DNA from: Pseudomonas faucium
GTDB lineage: Bacteria > Pseudomonadota > Gammaproteobacteria > Pseudomonadales > Pseudomonadaceae
Assembly (NCBI RefSeq): GCF_021602585.1
Contig: NZ_BQIP01000003.1
Coordinates: forward strand, 62,001 to 126,000
DNA: 64,000 nt
Direction: 5' to 3'
This document shows, piece by piece, positions 26,666 through 37,061 of the stretch. A model generated the notes under the pieces. That model was not told where the DNA came from. It worked only from the letters and a program-made list of their open reading frames with translations, and did not search any database. The stretch's first letter is position 1. Each line of letters opens with the position of its first letter. The translations under genes and the position numbers were made by a program.

Positions 26666-29600
26666 ATGAACCTGCCCGCCCATCAGCACCCGGTGCTGGA
26701 GCTTTTCCACCCTGCCGTCGGCACCTGGTTCCGTCGCCATTTCGCCACGGTCACCGACGCCCAGGCGCGTGCCTGGCCGTTGATCCATGCCGGTCAATCG
26801 ATGCTGCTGGCCGCCCCCACCGGCTCGGGCAAGACCCTCAGCGCCTTCCTTGCCGTACTCGACGAACTGTTCCGCCAGGGCCTGGAGCATGGCGGCGAGC
26901 TGCCAGCGCAAACCCAGGTCATCTACGTATCGCCACTCAAAGCGCTGTCCAACGACATCCGCCTGAACCTGCAGGCCCCGCTCGAAGGCATCAGCCAGGG
27001 CCTCGCGGAACAGGGCCTGAAGGCGCCACGCATCACCACCGCCGTGCGCACCGGCGATACGCCGCAGAAGGAGCGTGCGGCCATGCGCAAACTGGCGCCG
27101 CATATCCTGGTGACCACCCCCGAATCGCTGTACGTGCTGATGGGCTCGGCCTCCGGGCGCGCGGGGCTGGCCGGCGTACACACGGTAATCGTCGACGAGA
27201 TCCACGCCCTGGCCGGCAACAAGCGCGGCGCCCACCTGGCGCTGACGCTGGAACGCCTGCAAGCCCTGTGCGGGCGGCCGCTGCGGCGTATCGGCCTGTC
27301 TGCCACCCAGCGCCCGGTAGAACGTGTGGCGCAGTTTCTGGTCGGCCACCGGCGCCCTTGCGCGATCGTCGACATCGGCCACGCCCGCCAGCGCGACCTG
27401 GCCATCGAGGTGCCGCCGGTGCCGCTGGGCGCGGTGATGGCCACCGATGTCTGGGGCCTGGTCTACGACCGCCTGGCCGCCCTGGCCCGGCAACATCGCA
27501 CCACGCTGGTGTTCGTCAACACCCGGCGCCTGGCCGAGCGCCTGACCCGCCACCTCAGCGACCGCCTGGGCAAGCAAGCGGTGGCGGCGCACCACGGCAG
27601 CCTGGCCAAGGAGCTGCGCCTGGATGCCGAGCAACGCCTGAAGAACGGGCAATTGCAGGTGCTGGTCGCCACCGCTTCGCTGGAGCTTGGCATCGACATC
27701 GGCGATGTCGACCTGGTCTGCCAAATTGCCTCGCCGGGCTCGATCGCCGCCTTCCTGCAGCGTGTCGGGCGCTCCGGGCACCAGGTCGATGGCGTGCCCA
27801 AGGGGCGCTTGTTCGCCACTTCGCGCGACGACCTGATCGAATGCGTGGCCCTGCTCGACTGCGTTCGCCAGGGCGAGCTCGATGAACTGCACATCCCCAA
27901 GGCGCCGCTGGACGTGCTGGCGCAACAGATCGTCGCCGAAGCCAGCAACCAGCCCTGGCAGGAGCAGGCGCTGTTCGACTGCCTGCGCCAGGCAACGCCC
28001 TATGCCGAACTCGACGTGAACCATTATCAGGCGCTGCTGCGCATGCTCGCCGAAGGCTACAACGGCCGCCTCGGCGTGCGCAGCGCCTACCTGCACCGCG
28101 ATGCGGTCAGCGGCACATTGCGCGGGCGCCGGGGCAGCCAGCTGACCGCGCTGACCAGCGGCGGCACCATCCCCGAGACCGCCGACTACAGCGTGCTGCT
28201 CGAACCCCAGGCATTGAACATCGGCAGCGTCAACGAAGACTTCGCGGTGGAGAGCATTGCCGGTGACATCTTCCAGCTGGGCAATGCCTCCTACCGTATT
28301 TTGCGGGTCGAGCCCGGCCGGGTGCGGGTCGAAGATGCCCAGGGCCTGCCGCCGACCATACCGTTCTGGCTCGGCGAGGCGCCGGGGCGCAGTGACGAAT
28401 TGTCGGCCGCGGTGGCCCGCCTGCAGGCGCGCATCGACGAGCAGCTGGGGCGCTGCAAGGGTGATCTCGCTGAGGTATTGCAGTGGCTGCAAAGTACCTT
28501 CGCGCTGGACGAAGCCTGTGCCAGCCAGTTGCTCGATTACCTGGGCCGCACCCGGGAAGCCTTGGGCGCCCTGCCCTCGCAGCAAACCCTGGTGATGGAG
28601 CGTTTTTTCGACGAGGCCGGCGGCACCCAGCTGATCATCCATTCGCCCTATGGCAGCCGCATCAACCGGGCCTGGGGCCTGGCATTGCGCAAGCGCTTCT
28701 GCCGCACGTTCAATTTCGAGCTGCAGGCGGCGGCCAGCGAAGACGCCATCGTGCTGTCGCTGTCCACCAGCCACAGCTTCGCGCTCGACGAAGTCTGGCG
28801 TTACCTGCCCAGCCGCACTGCCGAGCAGGTGCTCATCCAGGCCCTGCTCGACGCCCCGCTGTTCGGTGTGCGCTGGCGCTGGAACGCCGCCGTGGCCATG
28901 GCCCTGCCGCGTTATGTCGGCGGGCGCAAGGTAGCCCCGCAGATCCAGCGCATGAAGAGCGAAGACCTGATCGCCGCCGTGTTTCCCGACCAGATCGCTT
29001 GCCTGGAGAACATCGCCGGCGAACGGCAGATTCCCGACCATCCGCTGGTCGAGCAGACCCTCGACGACTGCCTGCACGAGGCCATGGACAGCGAAGGCTG
29101 GCTGGCCCTGCTCAGGCGCATGGAGCGCGGCGAGATACAGCTGCTGTGCCGCGACCTGCCCGCGCCCTCGCCGTTGGCCTCGGCCATCCTCAATGCCCGG
29201 CCCTATGCCTTCCTCGACGATGCCCCGCTGGAGGAACGGCGCACCCAGGCGGTGCTCAACCGGCGCTGGAACCCGGTACAGAGCAGCGACGACCTGGGCG
29301 CGCTGGACGCCGATGCCATCGCTGCCGTCGAAGCCGAGGCATGGCCTCAACCGCGCAACGCCGACGAGATGCACGAAACCTTGATGAGCCTGGGCGCCAT
29401 CAGCCAGCAAGAGGTGCACGCCAACCCCAGCTGGGACTTGCTGCTGCGCCAGCTGGCCAAGGCCGGGCGCGCCTTGCAGATGCCGGCCCAACAACTCTGG
29501 CTGGCGCGCGAGCGCCTCAGCCTGCTGCAGGCGCTGTACCCGCAAGCCACCCTGACCCCTGCGCTTGGCGTGTTGCCGGGGTTCGACCAGGCCATCGACC

Positions 29601-30934
29601 CGGACAGCGCCCTCAGCGAGCTGCTGCGCGCCCGCCTGAGCGGCCACGGGCCCTTGACCCTGGCGCAGATCGCCAGCCCGCTGGGCAAGCCGGATGCAGC
29701 TGTCGAGCAGGCCCTGGCGCGGCTGGAGGCCGAAGGCTATGTCCTGCGCGGCCACTTCAGCCCCGGCCAGCCCGCGCTGCAGTGGTGCGAACGCCACCTG
29801 CTGGCGCGCATCCACCGCTACACGGTCAAGCGCCTGCGCCGGGAGATCGAACCGGTCAGCCTGCAGGACTTCATGCGCTTTCTGTTCGACTGGCAGCACC
29901 TGGCGCCAGGCGAGCGCTTGCGTGGCCCGCTGGCCGTGGCCGAGGTGCTGGGCCAGCTGCAGGGCTTCCCCAGCGCTGCCGGGGCATGGGAGGCGGAGCT
30001 GCTGCCAGCGCGGATCGAGGACTACAGCCCGCACTGGCTCGACGATGCCTGCCGCAGCGGTCAGTTCGCCTGGAGCCGCCTGGCAGCGACCGCGGCCAGC
30101 AGTACCTTGGCCAGCACGCCGCTGGTGCTGCTGCCGCGCGAGCACCTGGGCACCTGGCGCAGCCTGGCCCCGGCGGTTGCCGTGGATGCCCTGGGCCTGC
30201 GCGCGCAACGGGTGCACGAGGTGCTGCAAACCCAAGGGGCGTTGTTTTTCGATGAACTGGCCCACGATGCCCACTTGCTGCCCAGCGAGCTGGAAACCGC
30301 GCTGCAGGCGCTGGTGGGCGCCGGGCTGGTGGGTGCCGACAGCTTCATCGGCCTGCGCAGCCTGATCACCCCGGCGGCCAAGCGCACCGTGCGCCACAGC
30401 CGGCGTGGCCACCCGCCGCTGTCCAGCAGCATGGCCCATGCAGGGCGCTGGGCCTTGCTGCGCCAGGGCAGCGCCGATGACAGCGAACGCCTGGAGCAGA
30501 TCGCCCGCGCCCTGCTGCGCCGGTATGGGGTGATGTGCTGGCGGCTGCTGGAGCGCGAGAGCGATGTCTTGCCGCCCTGGCGCGAGCTGTTGCGCTGCTA
30601 TCACCGCCTGGAGGCACGTGGCGAGATCCGTGGCGGGCGTTTCATTGCCGGGCTGGCGGGCGAGCAGTTCGCCTTGCCCGAAGCGGTCGGCCTGCTCCGC
30701 CAGGTACGCCGACAGGCGCTGGACGGGGCGCTGGTCGTGGTCAGCGCCAGCGACCCGTTGAACCTGGTGGGTTCGCTGCTACCTGGGGCGAAAGTGCCGG
30801 CCGTGAGCGGCAACCGCCTGCTGTACCGCGATGGCGTGCCCGTGGCGGTGCGCATTGCCGGGCGCTACGGCTACCTGGTCGAAACATCGGGGGCTGAACA
30901 GCAAGCCTGGCGGCAAAAACTCTTGCGCGAATGA
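26666..30934 (+). CDS. lhr: Large helicase-related protein, ATP-dependent helicase
   Basis: Superfamily 2 3'-5' helicase implicated in DNA repair. The 1422-residue protein has the Q-motif region, Walker A APTGSGKT (residues 50-57) and Walker B DEIH (177-180). Motif III follows in LSATQRP, and the second RecA domain has ATASLELGIDIG and QRVGRSGHQ. The Lhr-specific winged helix and domain 4 come next, then a long C-terminal region typical of bacterial Lhr. In E. coli that region is linked to uracil-DNA glycosylase activity. The ATG at 26666 begins MNLPAHQHPVLELFHP. It stands alone, ending 101 bp before the next gene. Confidence 0.93.
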   Translation: MNLPAHQHPVLELFHPAVGTWFRRHFATVTDAQARAWPLIHAGQSMLLAAPTGSGKTLSAFLAVLDELFRQGLEHGGELPAQTQVIYVSPLKALSNDIRLNLQAPLEGISQGLAEQGLKAPRITTAVRTGDTPQKERAAMRKLAPHILVTTPESLYVLMGSASGRAGLAGVHTVIVDEIHALAGNKRGAHLALTLERLQALCGRPLRRIGLSATQRPVERVAQFLVGHRRPCAIVDIGHARQRDLAIEVPPVPLGAVMATDVWGLVYDRLAALARQHRTTLVFVNTRRLAERLTRHLSDRLGKQAVAAHHGSLAKELRLDAEQRLKNGQLQVLVATASLELGIDIGDVDLVCQIASPGSIAAFLQRVGRSGHQVDGVPKGRLFATSRDDLIECVALLDCVRQGELDELHIPKAPLDVLAQQIVAEASNQPWQEQALFDCLRQATPYAELDVNHYQALLRMLAEGYNGRLGVRSAYLHRDAVSGTLRGRRGSQLTALTSGGTIPETADYSVLLEPQALNIGSVNEDFAVESIAGDIFQLGNASYRILRVEPGRVRVEDAQGLPPTIPFWLGEAPGRSDELSAAVARLQARIDEQLGRCKGDLAEVLQWLQSTFALDEACASQLLDYLGRTREALGALPSQQTLVMERFFDEAGGTQLIIHSPYGSRINRAWGLALRKRFCRTFNFELQAAASEDAIVLSLSTSHSFALDEVWRYLPSRTAEQVLIQALLDAPLFGVRWRWNAAVAMALPRYVGGRKVAPQIQRMKSEDLIAAVFPDQIACLENIAGERQIPDHPLVEQTLDDCLHEAMDSEGWLALLRRMERGEIQLLCRDLPAPSPLASAILNARPYAFLDDAPLEERRTQAVLNRRWNPVQSSDDLGALDADAIAAVEAEAWPQPRNADEMHETLMSLGAISQQEVHANPSWDLLLRQLAKAGRALQMPAQQLWLARERLSLLQALYPQATLTPALGVLPGFDQAIDPDSALSELLRARLSGHGPLTLAQIASPLGKPDAAVEQALARLEAEGYVLRGHFSPGQPALQWCERHLLARIHRYTVKRLRREIEPVSLQDFMRFLFDWQHLAPGERLRGPLAVAEVLGQLQGFPSAAGAWEAELLPARIEDYSPHWLDDACRSGQFAWSRLAATAASSTLASTPLVLLPREHLGTWRSLAPAVAVDALGLRAQRVHEVLQTQGALFFDELAHDAHLLPSELETALQALVGAGLVGADSFIGLRSLITPAAKRTVRHSRRGHPPLSSSMAHAGRWALLRQGSADDSERLEQIARALLRRYGVMCWRLLERESDVLPPWRELLRCYHRLEARGEIRGGRFIAGLAGEQFALPEAVGLLRQVRRQALDGALVVVSASDPLNLVGSLLPGAKVPAVSGNRLLYRDGVPVAVRIAGRYGYLVETSGAEQQAWRQKLLRE

Positions 30935-31035
30935 TTTTCGATACCCCAATTTTCATTTCCAGCACCGCGCAACCGGGCTATGGTCGGGGTTTGTTCCAGG
31001 CCCTGAGCCTGACCGAGCCATCGTAAGGACCCCGT

Positions 31036-32646
31036 ATGAGCCTGTCACTTCTCAGTCGCTACGCCTTTTTCGCCGCTTGTGTACTGTTCACCCTGGCGAG
31101 CCTGCCGTTGCTCCACCATGAATGGCTGTGGCCATTCACCCTGGCCACCGCGCTGCTCAGCCTGCTCGGCCTGTTCGACCTGCTGCAGCAACGCCACGCG
31201 GTGCGCCGCAACTACCCGATCCTGGGCAACATCCGCTACCTGGTCGAAGCCATCCGCCCGGAAATCCGCCAGTACCTGCTGGAATCCGACAGCGATGCCC
31301 TGCCCTTCTCCCGCGCCCAGCGCTCGCTGGTGTATTCCCGGGCCAAGAACGAAGCGTCGGACAAGCCCTTCGGTACCCTGATCGACGTGTACGAATCGGG
31401 CTTCGAGTTCATCGGCCACTCCATGCGCCCGGCGCCGCTGGCCGACCCTGCGAGCTTTCGCATCATCATCGGCGGCCCGCAGTGCAGCCAGCCGTACTCG
31501 GCTTCGATCTTCAACATCTCCGCCATGAGCTTCGGCTCGCTCAGCGCCAACGCCATCCGCGCGCTGAACCAGGGCGCCAAGCTGGGCAACTTCCACCACG
31601 ACACCGGCGAAGGCAGCATCAGCCCCTACCACCGCGAACATGGCGGCGACCTGGTCTGGGAGCTGGGCAGCGGCTACTTCGGTTGCCGCACCGCAGACGG
31701 GCGCTTCGACCCCGAACGCTTCGCCGCCCAGGCGCGCACCCCGCAGGTGCGGATGATCGAAATCAAGATGAGCCAGGGCGCCAAGCCCGGCCATGGCGGC
31801 ATCCTGCCCAAGCACAAGGTGACCCAGGAAATTGCCGACACCCGCGGCGTGCTGATGGGCGAGGACTGCATCTCGCCGTCACGCCACAGCGCCTTCTCCA
31901 CGCCCATCGAGATGATGCAGTTCATCGCCCAGTTGCGTGAGCTGTCCGGCGGCAAGCCGGTGGGCTTCAAGTTCTGCCTCGGCCACCCATGGGAGTTCAT
32001 GGGCATCGCCAAGGCCATGCTGGAAACCGGCATCCTGCCCGACTTCATCGTCGTCGACGGCAAGGAAGGCGGTACCGGCGCCGCGCCGGTGGAATTCACC
32101 GACCACATCGGCGTGCCGCTGCGCGAGGGCCTGCTGTTCGTGCACAACACCCTGGTGGGCCTGAACCTGCGCGACAAGATCAAGCTCGGCGCCAGCGGCA
32201 AGATCGTCAGCGCCTTCGATATCGCCAGCGTGCTGGCCATCGGCGCCGACTGGGCCAACTCCGCGCGTGGCTTCATGTTCGCCATCGGCTGCATCCAGTC
32301 GCAAAGCTGCCACACCAACAAGTGCCCGACCGGCGTGGCCACCCAGGACCCGCTGCGCCAGCGGGCGCTGGTGGTGCCGGACAAGGCCCAGCGGGTGCTG
32401 AACTTCCACCACAACACCCTGCGCGCGCTGGCCGAGATGCTGGCCGCGGCGGGCCTGGAACACCCGGCGCAACTGGAGGCCAAGCACCTGGTGCGGCGTG
32501 TGTCGGCCACCGAGATCAAACTGTTCTCGCAGATGCATGTGTTCCTCAAGCCGGGTGAGTTGCTCACCGGCGAAGTGGATGGGCAGTTCTATTCGCGCAT
32601 GTGGCAGATGGCCCGGGCGGACAGCTTCGAGCCGCAAGCGGCCTGA
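31036..32646 (+). CDS. Membrane-anchored FMN-binding glutamate synthase-like protein
   Basis: A flavoprotein related to the synthase domain of glutamate synthase, but lacking the glutaminase and NADPH parts; its reaction is unknown. The 536-residue protein starts with two membrane helices (about residues 5-22 and 30-47). The GltS/FMN domain follows, with SIFNISAMSFGSLS near residue 157. GAKPGHGGILPKHKV is near 248, FIVVDGKEGGTGAAP near 337, and a cluster-type cysteine segment CIQSQSCHTNKCPTG near 418. The ATG at 31036 has TAAGGA upstream. No GltD-like subunit gene is next to it, so the electron donor is unclear. Confidence 0.85.
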   Translation: MSLSLLSRYAFFAACVLFTLASLPLLHHEWLWPFTLATALLSLLGLFDLLQQRHAVRRNYPILGNIRYLVEAIRPEIRQYLLESDSDALPFSRAQRSLVYSRAKNEASDKPFGTLIDVYESGFEFIGHSMRPAPLADPASFRIIIGGPQCSQPYSASIFNISAMSFGSLSANAIRALNQGAKLGNFHHDTGEGSISPYHREHGGDLVWELGSGYFGCRTADGRFDPERFAAQARTPQVRMIEIKMSQGAKPGHGGILPKHKVTQEIADTRGVLMGEDCISPSRHSAFSTPIEMMQFIAQLRELSGGKPVGFKFCLGHPWEFMGIAKAMLETGILPDFIVVDGKEGGTGAAPVEFTDHIGVPLREGLLFVHNTLVGLNLRDKIKLGASGKIVSAFDIASVLAIGADWANSARGFMFAIGCIQSQSCHTNKCPTGVATQDPLRQRALVVPDKAQRVLNFHHNTLRALAEMLAAAGLEHPAQLEAKHLVRRVSATEIKLFSQMHVFLKPGELLTGEVDGQFYSRMWQMARADSFEPQAA

Positions 32647-32653
32647 CGGTCGA

Positions 32654-34165
32654 TCAGGGTTGGCGAGCGGCTTGCTCAGGCACTGTGAACAGCAGCGCCT
32701 TGATCGGGCCCTCGGCCAACTCGCCGGTTTTCATCCAGCCGCCGACGGGCACGATCGGCGTGTACACCGACGAGGGGTCGGTGATCAGCCAGAGCCGCTT
32801 GTAGTGTTTGGCAAGATCCTCCGGGTTTGCCACGTACAGCACATCCGACCGCTCATAGAACAAGGTCAAGGTCCCGTAGGTGGTGGGCGACGTGCCGCTG
32901 GTATCGGGCCGGATGTAGGTGAAGAGAAAGGCCGGCTGCCCGGTAGCGTTGTAGTACTGGATCGACAGGTAGGTTCTCTTGCGATCGCCCAGCAGCGCAT
33001 CCCCCGGCCGCCACTGCGCATTGACCTGCGCCATGATCGTGGCCAGGTCGCCGCCTGGCTTGGCCTTGTAATCGTAGAAACCCGCCAGCCCCGCCACTTC
33101 CATGAACAGACAGCCCATCACCGCCAACAGCAGGGTTCGCCTTGGCGATACATCTGCAGCGATGGCGACCACCAGCGGCAACGCCAGAAGCGCAAACAGC
33201 AGGTACCGGTTGATGTACATCGGCATGGCATAGGACACCAGCCACACCACCAGCACCGGGATGAAGCAGTAGCCCAGCAGCAGCACGCTGGGCTGGCCTG
33301 GCTTGGAAACCCGCAGCAGCACCCGCAGTGATGCCAATAGCAGGAACATCGTGAACAGCACGGCAAGCACGCCTGGGGCGCTGCCGTTGAGGGTGAAGGC
33401 CTTCCAGAATGTCGACGGCATGCTCATGGCAGAGGGCGGAAAGCGCTCGATCCAGCCAACCAGCTCGCGATGGTCGAGCTGGCGATACAACACCGGCAAC
33501 CAGGGCAGATAGGCAATCGCGATGGCCGCATTTCCCAGCCACCAGGGGCGAGTGAGCGCCAGCACCCTGCCTTGCGCATCCCTCGTCAGCAGCAGATAGA
33601 CCCAGTTGGCCAATGCCCCCAGCACGGCAAAGTAATGGGTGTAGAGGGCCGCGACCATCAACAGGCAGTAGGCGGCCAGATAGGCTTTTTTCTGCCGGCT
33701 GACCCACAGCCACAGCATGTACACGGCGGTCAGCAGCAGCAGGCCCAGCAACGCATACATCCGCGCTTCCTGGCTGAAACGTATGCCCATCGGAAAGAAC
33801 GCCATCAATACCCCCGCCATGACTGCGGCGCGCCAGGACGCCAGTTGGCGTGCCAGCAGCATGCCCACGCCTACGGTCGCGATGCCCGCGCAAACGCTCA
33901 GGCTTCGAACCGCCAGGGCGTCACTGCCGAACCCTTGCATCCAGTAATGCAGGGTCAGGTAATAGAGCGGTGGGTGAACGTCCCTGGCGGTATGAAAGAG
34001 GATCTGCGCAGGCTCCAAGCGGCTGAGCAACACACTGAATGCTTCATCCAGCCAGATGCCCGGTATCGACACCTGGTGCAAGCGCAACGCAGCACTGGCG
34101 AGCAGGATGGCCAGTACCACACCGGCTCTGGACCAGCGCCCCTGCCATCGCCGCGAGCCGCTCAC
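32654..34165 (-). CDS. Multi-spanning glycosyltransferase (GT39/ArnT-like), third gene of the gtr cassette
   Basis: Probably transfers a sugar from a bactoprenyl-phosphate carrier to a surface glycan on the outer face of the inner membrane. The 503-residue protein has ten or more membrane helices. The GT-C motif lies in the first outside loop, with D40-E41 in GIWLDEAFS, and is followed by [11 protein letters not shown] near residue 63. The GTG start at 34165 has AAGGAG six bases upstream and overlaps the gtrB stop (GTGA). The variable third gene of Gtr cassettes sets which modification is made, so its specificity cannot be read from sequence. It ends 8 bp from the convergent flavoprotein gene. 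Confidence 0.75.
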   Translation of the reverse strand: MSGSRRWQGRWSRAGVVLAILLASAALRLHQVSIPGIWLDEAFSVLLSRLEPAQILFHTARDVHPPLYYLTLHYWMQGFGSDALAVRSLSVCAGIATVGVGMLLARQLASWRAAVMAGVLMAFFPMGIRFSQEARMYALLGLLLLTAVYMLWLWVSRQKKAYLAAYCLLMVAALYTHYFAVLGALANWVYLLLTRDAQGRVLALTRPWWLGNAAIAIAYLPWLPVLYRQLDHRELVGWIERFPPSAMSMPSTFWKAFTLNGSAPGVLAVLFTMFLLLASLRVLLRVSKPGQPSVLLLGYCFIPVLVVWLVSYAMPMYINRYLLFALLALPLVVAIAADVSPRRTLLLAVMGCLFMEVAGLAGFYDYKAKPGGDLATIMAQVNAQWRPGDALLGDRKRTYLSIQYYNATGQPAFLFTYIRPDTSGTSPTTYGTLTLFYERSDVLYVANPEDLAKHYKRLWLITDPSSVYTPIVPVGGWMKTGELAEGPIKALLFTVPEQAARQP

Positions 34166-35127
34166 CGTTGCTCCTTGAACACGCCCCGGCCAGGCCGCGC
34201 GGCCTTGCGCCCTGCCAGGCCCTTCACGACGTAACGCGGGCGGTGCTTGGACTCCAGGTAGATACGGCCGATGTATTCGCCCAGCACGCCGATCCCGATC
34301 AGCTGCACCCCACCGAGAAACAACATGGCCGTCATCAGCGAGGGGTACCCCGGCACGGGGTTGCCGAAGATCAACTTGTCTGCAACCAGCACTGCCGCAT
34401 AGGCAAACGCTGCGAAGGCAATGCTGCCGCCCAGGTAAGTCCACAGCCGCAGCGGCACCGTGCTGAACGAGGTGATGCCATCGAGTGCCAGGTTCCACAG
34501 TTTCCAGGCATTGAAACGGCTGCCACCCTGCGCCCGCGAAGCGCGCTGGTACTCCACCACCGTGGTGCTGAACCCTGCCCAGGACAGCATGCCTTTCATG
34601 AACAACTGCTGCTCCGGCATCGACTTGATCACCTCCACGACCTTGCGGTCGAGCAGGCGAAAGTCGCCGACGTTTTTCTCGATGCGTATCTGCGAGATGC
34701 GGTTGAGCAGGAAGTAGAACGCGGCGGCGCTCAGGCGCTTCGGGTAACCCTCGCTGGAACGGTCTCGGCGCTTGGCCAGCACCACATCGAAACCGGCGCG
34801 CCACTGTTCGATGAGCAAGGGGATGACATCCACTGGGTCCTGCAGGTCGACATCGATTGGAATGACCGCGTCGCCCCCCGCCATTTCCAGGCCGGCGAAC
34901 AGCGCCGCTTCCTTGCCGAAGTTGCGCGACAGATCGACCAGCATGACGTCCGGGTCGCCCGCGATCAGTTGGCGGATCTGCAGTTCGGTGCCGTCCTCGC
35001 TGCCATCGTTGACGAAAATCAGCTCGATGCGCGCCGTACAGCCACGCATCGCCTGGCGAACCGCGTCATAGAACGGCCGGATCGCCAGCGCCTCATTGAA
35101 CACCGGCACGATCAGCGAAATATCCAT
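34162..35127 (-). CDS. gtrB: Bactoprenol glucosyltransferase (GtrB family)
   Basis: Loads a sugar, usually glucose, from a nucleotide donor onto undecaprenyl phosphate on the cytoplasmic side. The 321-residue GT2 enzyme starts [13 protein letters not shown]. It has [10 protein letters not shown] at about residues 38-47 and the metal-binding D92-x-D94 in [15 protein letters not shown]-like [12 protein letters not shown] is near residue 130, and two C-terminal membrane helices lie near 225-250 and 263-290. Its start at 35127 overlaps gtrA by 16 bases and its stop overlaps the third gene by four. This packing is the hallmark of a Gtr operon. Confidence 0.88.
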   Translation of the reverse strand: MDISLIVPVFNEALAIRPFYDAVRQAMRGCTARIELIFVNDGSEDGTELQIRQLIAGDPDVMLVDLSRNFGKEAALFAGLEMAGGDAVIPIDVDLQDPVDVIPLLIEQWRAGFDVVLAKRRDRSSEGYPKRLSAAAFYFLLNRISQIRIEKNVGDFRLLDRKVVEVIKSMPEQQLFMKGMLSWAGFSTTVVEYQRASRAQGGSRFNAWKLWNLALDGITSFSTVPLRLWTYLGGSIAFAAFAYAAVLVADKLIFGNPVPGYPSLMTAMLFLGGVQLIGIGVLGEYIGRIYLESKHRPRYVVKGLAGRKAARPGRGVFKEQR

Positions 35128-35495
35128 TTGCGCCGTACCGTGAAGAGCCACCGCCAAAGCAAAAAGCCAAGCAGCAGACTGATGGCCGAGTACAGCAGGA
35201 CGGTGAGCGCCGGATGCCAGCCCTGCTCATCTGCAAGTGCTCCCAGGGCCACGCTGAAGCTGCCCATGCACACCACCAACGACAAGTAGCGCGCAAGCGA
35301 CAGGGGCACCCTGAAGGTGTACCGGGAGTTGGCCACAAAGGAGAACGACAGCGCCACGAAGAAGGCCGTCAGGTTGCTGGTCGCCTGGTCGGTGCCGGCG
35401 ATCAGCTGCATTGCAGTGAACGCTGCAACATGGATGGCGCTATTGAAGACGCCGACGATCAGGTATTTGAGAAACGCGGGTGCACTGCGCTGCAT
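35112..35495 (-). CDS. gtrA: GtrA-family bactoprenol-linked sugar flippase
   Basis: Small membrane protein thought to flip undecaprenyl-phosphate sugar to the periplasmic side. The 127-residue product has four membrane helices. The family signature is [15 protein letters not shown] near residue 8, and [15 protein letters not shown] near residue 47 with the conserved N and YTF. It is the first gene of the leftward gtrA-gtrB-glycosyltransferase operon. A 147-bp gap with the terminator of the upstream permease precedes it. Confidence 0.88.
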   Translation of the reverse strand: MQRSAPAFLKYLIVGVFNSAIHVAAFTAMQLIAGTDQATSNLTAFFVALSFSFVANSRYTFRVPLSLARYLSLVVCMGSFSVALGALADEQGWHPALTVLLYSAISLLLGFLLWRWLFTVRRKWIFR

Positions 35496-35610
35496 GGTCG
35501 GTCACGCCTTCCTTGCCTGCCCTGAACGCCACGTTAGGCGATAGGTGCAAGGTGTTCTACTGACAAAAATGCCAGTAGACGGCTGCAGCGACCGAAGATA
35601 TCTGCCTGCA

Positions 35611-35633
35611 AAAGGGCCGCCCGAAGGCGGCCC
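35611..35633 (-). terminator. Terminator of the amino acid permease gene
   Basis: An 8-bp stem GGGCCGCC/GGCGGCCC has loop CGAA. On the minus strand it is followed by TTTTGC, so it ends the leftward permease transcript before gtrA. Confidence 0.7.
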
Positions 35634-35642
35634 CCAAGCCTG

Positions 35643-37061
35643 TCATGCAGCTGGGCTGACCACGCCCTGCGCCTGCTTGGGCGCCAGGCGGAAGGTGTAG
35701 TACAACGCCGTCAGCAGCACCAGGAACGCCGGGCCGATGTACAGCGCCACGCGGGTGTCCTCGAAGTAGGCCATCAGGCCTACCACCAGTACCAGGAACG
35801 CCAGGGCCAGGTAGGAACTCAGCGGCCACAGCCACATGCGGTACTTCAGGGCCTTGCGCTCGGCGCTCGACAGCCCGGCGCGGAATTTCAGCTGGGCCAG
35901 CAGGATCATCACCCAGGTCCAGATCGCGCCGAAGGTGGCGATCGACGTTACCCAGACGAACACCTTCTCAGGCACCAGGTAGTTGGCCAGCACGCCCAGC
36001 AGCAAGGCTGCGATCGACAGCAGCAGCGCATTGCGCGGCACGCCGCTTTTCGAGGTGCGGGCGAAAGCCGCCGGGGCCTGGCCGTTCTGCGCCAGGCTGT
36101 AGAGCATGCGCCCGGTGCTGAAGATGCCGCCGTTGCACGACGACAGCGCCGCGGTGATGACCACGAAGTTGATGATGCCGGCGGCGGTCTTGATGCCCAG
36201 GCGCTCGAAGGTCATGACGAACGGGCTGCCCTGGCTGCCGATTTCGTTCCACGGGTAGATCGACAGGATCACGAACAACGCGCCCACATAGAACAGCAGG
36301 ATGCGCCAGAACACCGAGCCGATGGCCTGCGGAATGGTTTTTTGCGGGTTGCGTGCTTCGCCGGCAGTCAGGCCGATCATTTCCACGCCCAGGTAGGCGA
36401 ACATCACCATCTGCAGCGACATCAGCACACCGGTCACGCCATTGGGCATGAAGCCGCCGTTGCTCCACAGGTTGGAAATACCCACAGCCACGCCGTCATT
36501 GCCGAAGCCGAAGGCAATGATGCCGATGCCGCCCAGCACCATGGCAATGATGGTGACGATCTTGATCAGGGCGAACCAGAACTCGAACTCACCGAACGCC
36601 TTGACCGCGATCAGGTTGACCGCGCCCATGCTGCCCAGCGCCATCAAGGCCCAGATCCAGCGGGGCACGTCAGGGAACCAGATGCCCATGTAGATGGCCA
36701 CTGCGGTGATTTCCGCAACACAGGTCACCAGCCACAGGAACCAGTAGTTCCAGCCGGTGAGAAAGCCCGCGAGTGGGCCAAGGTAGTCCTGCGCATAGCT
36801 GCTGAACGAACCGGCGACCGGGTTGTGCACGGCCATTTCGCCGAGCGCACGCATGATCACCAGGATCGCCAGGCCGCCAATGATGTAGGAAAGCATGATG
36901 GCAGGCCCGGCCATTTCAATGGCTTTGGCCGAACCGAGGAAGAGACCGACACCGATACAGGCGCCCAGCGCCATCAGACGGATGTGCCGTTCGCCCAGTT
37001 CACGCTTGAGAGGGCCGCCCTGGGCGGTCTCTGCATGGGCAGGGTGGTTGCCGACTGGCAT
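35643..37061 (-). CDS. Amino acid permease, APC superfamily (AAT family)
   Basis: Proton-coupled amino acid importer with twelve membrane segments; substrate not determinable by eye, with proline, histidine or GABA permeases as the closest types. The 472-residue protein has the N-terminal family segment LMALGACIGVGLFLGSAKAI at about residues 30-49. EARNPQKTIPQAIG, the conserved loop after helix 6, is near residue 237. STGRMLYSLAQNGQAP is near residue 318. The ATG at 37061 has GAGG about 8 bases upstream. It is divergent from the penicillin-binding protein gene across a 390-bp gap. Confidence 0.88.
   Translation of the reverse strand: MPVGNHPAHAETAQGGPLKRELGERHIRLMALGACIGVGLFLGSAKAIEMAGPAIMLSYIIGGLAILVIMRALGEMAVHNPVAGSFSSYAQDYLGPLAGFLTGWNYWFLWLVTCVAEITAVAIYMGIWFPDVPRWIWALMALGSMGAVNLIAVKAFGEFEFWFALIKIVTIIAMVLGGIGIIAFGFGNDGVAVGISNLWSNGGFMPNGVTGVLMSLQMVMFAYLGVEMIGLTAGEARNPQKTIPQAIGSVFWRILLFYVGALFVILSIYPWNEIGSQGSPFVMTFERLGIKTAAGIINFVVITAALSSCNGGIFSTGRMLYSLAQNGQAPAAFARTSKSGVPRNALLLSIAALLLGVLANYLVPEKVFVWVTSIATFGAIWTWVMILLAQLKFRAGLSSAERKALKYRMWLWPLSSYLALAFLVLVVGLMAYFEDTRVALYIGPAFLVLLTALYYTFRLAPKQAQGVVSPAA

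Noticed and set aside
26165-30604. A 1479-codon open frame on the strand opposite lhr
   Set aside because: It is an antisense shadow caused by the GC-rich codon bias of lhr. Its product is low-complexity (rich in Gln, Ala, Gly, His) with no domain, while the lhr strand shows a full helicase.
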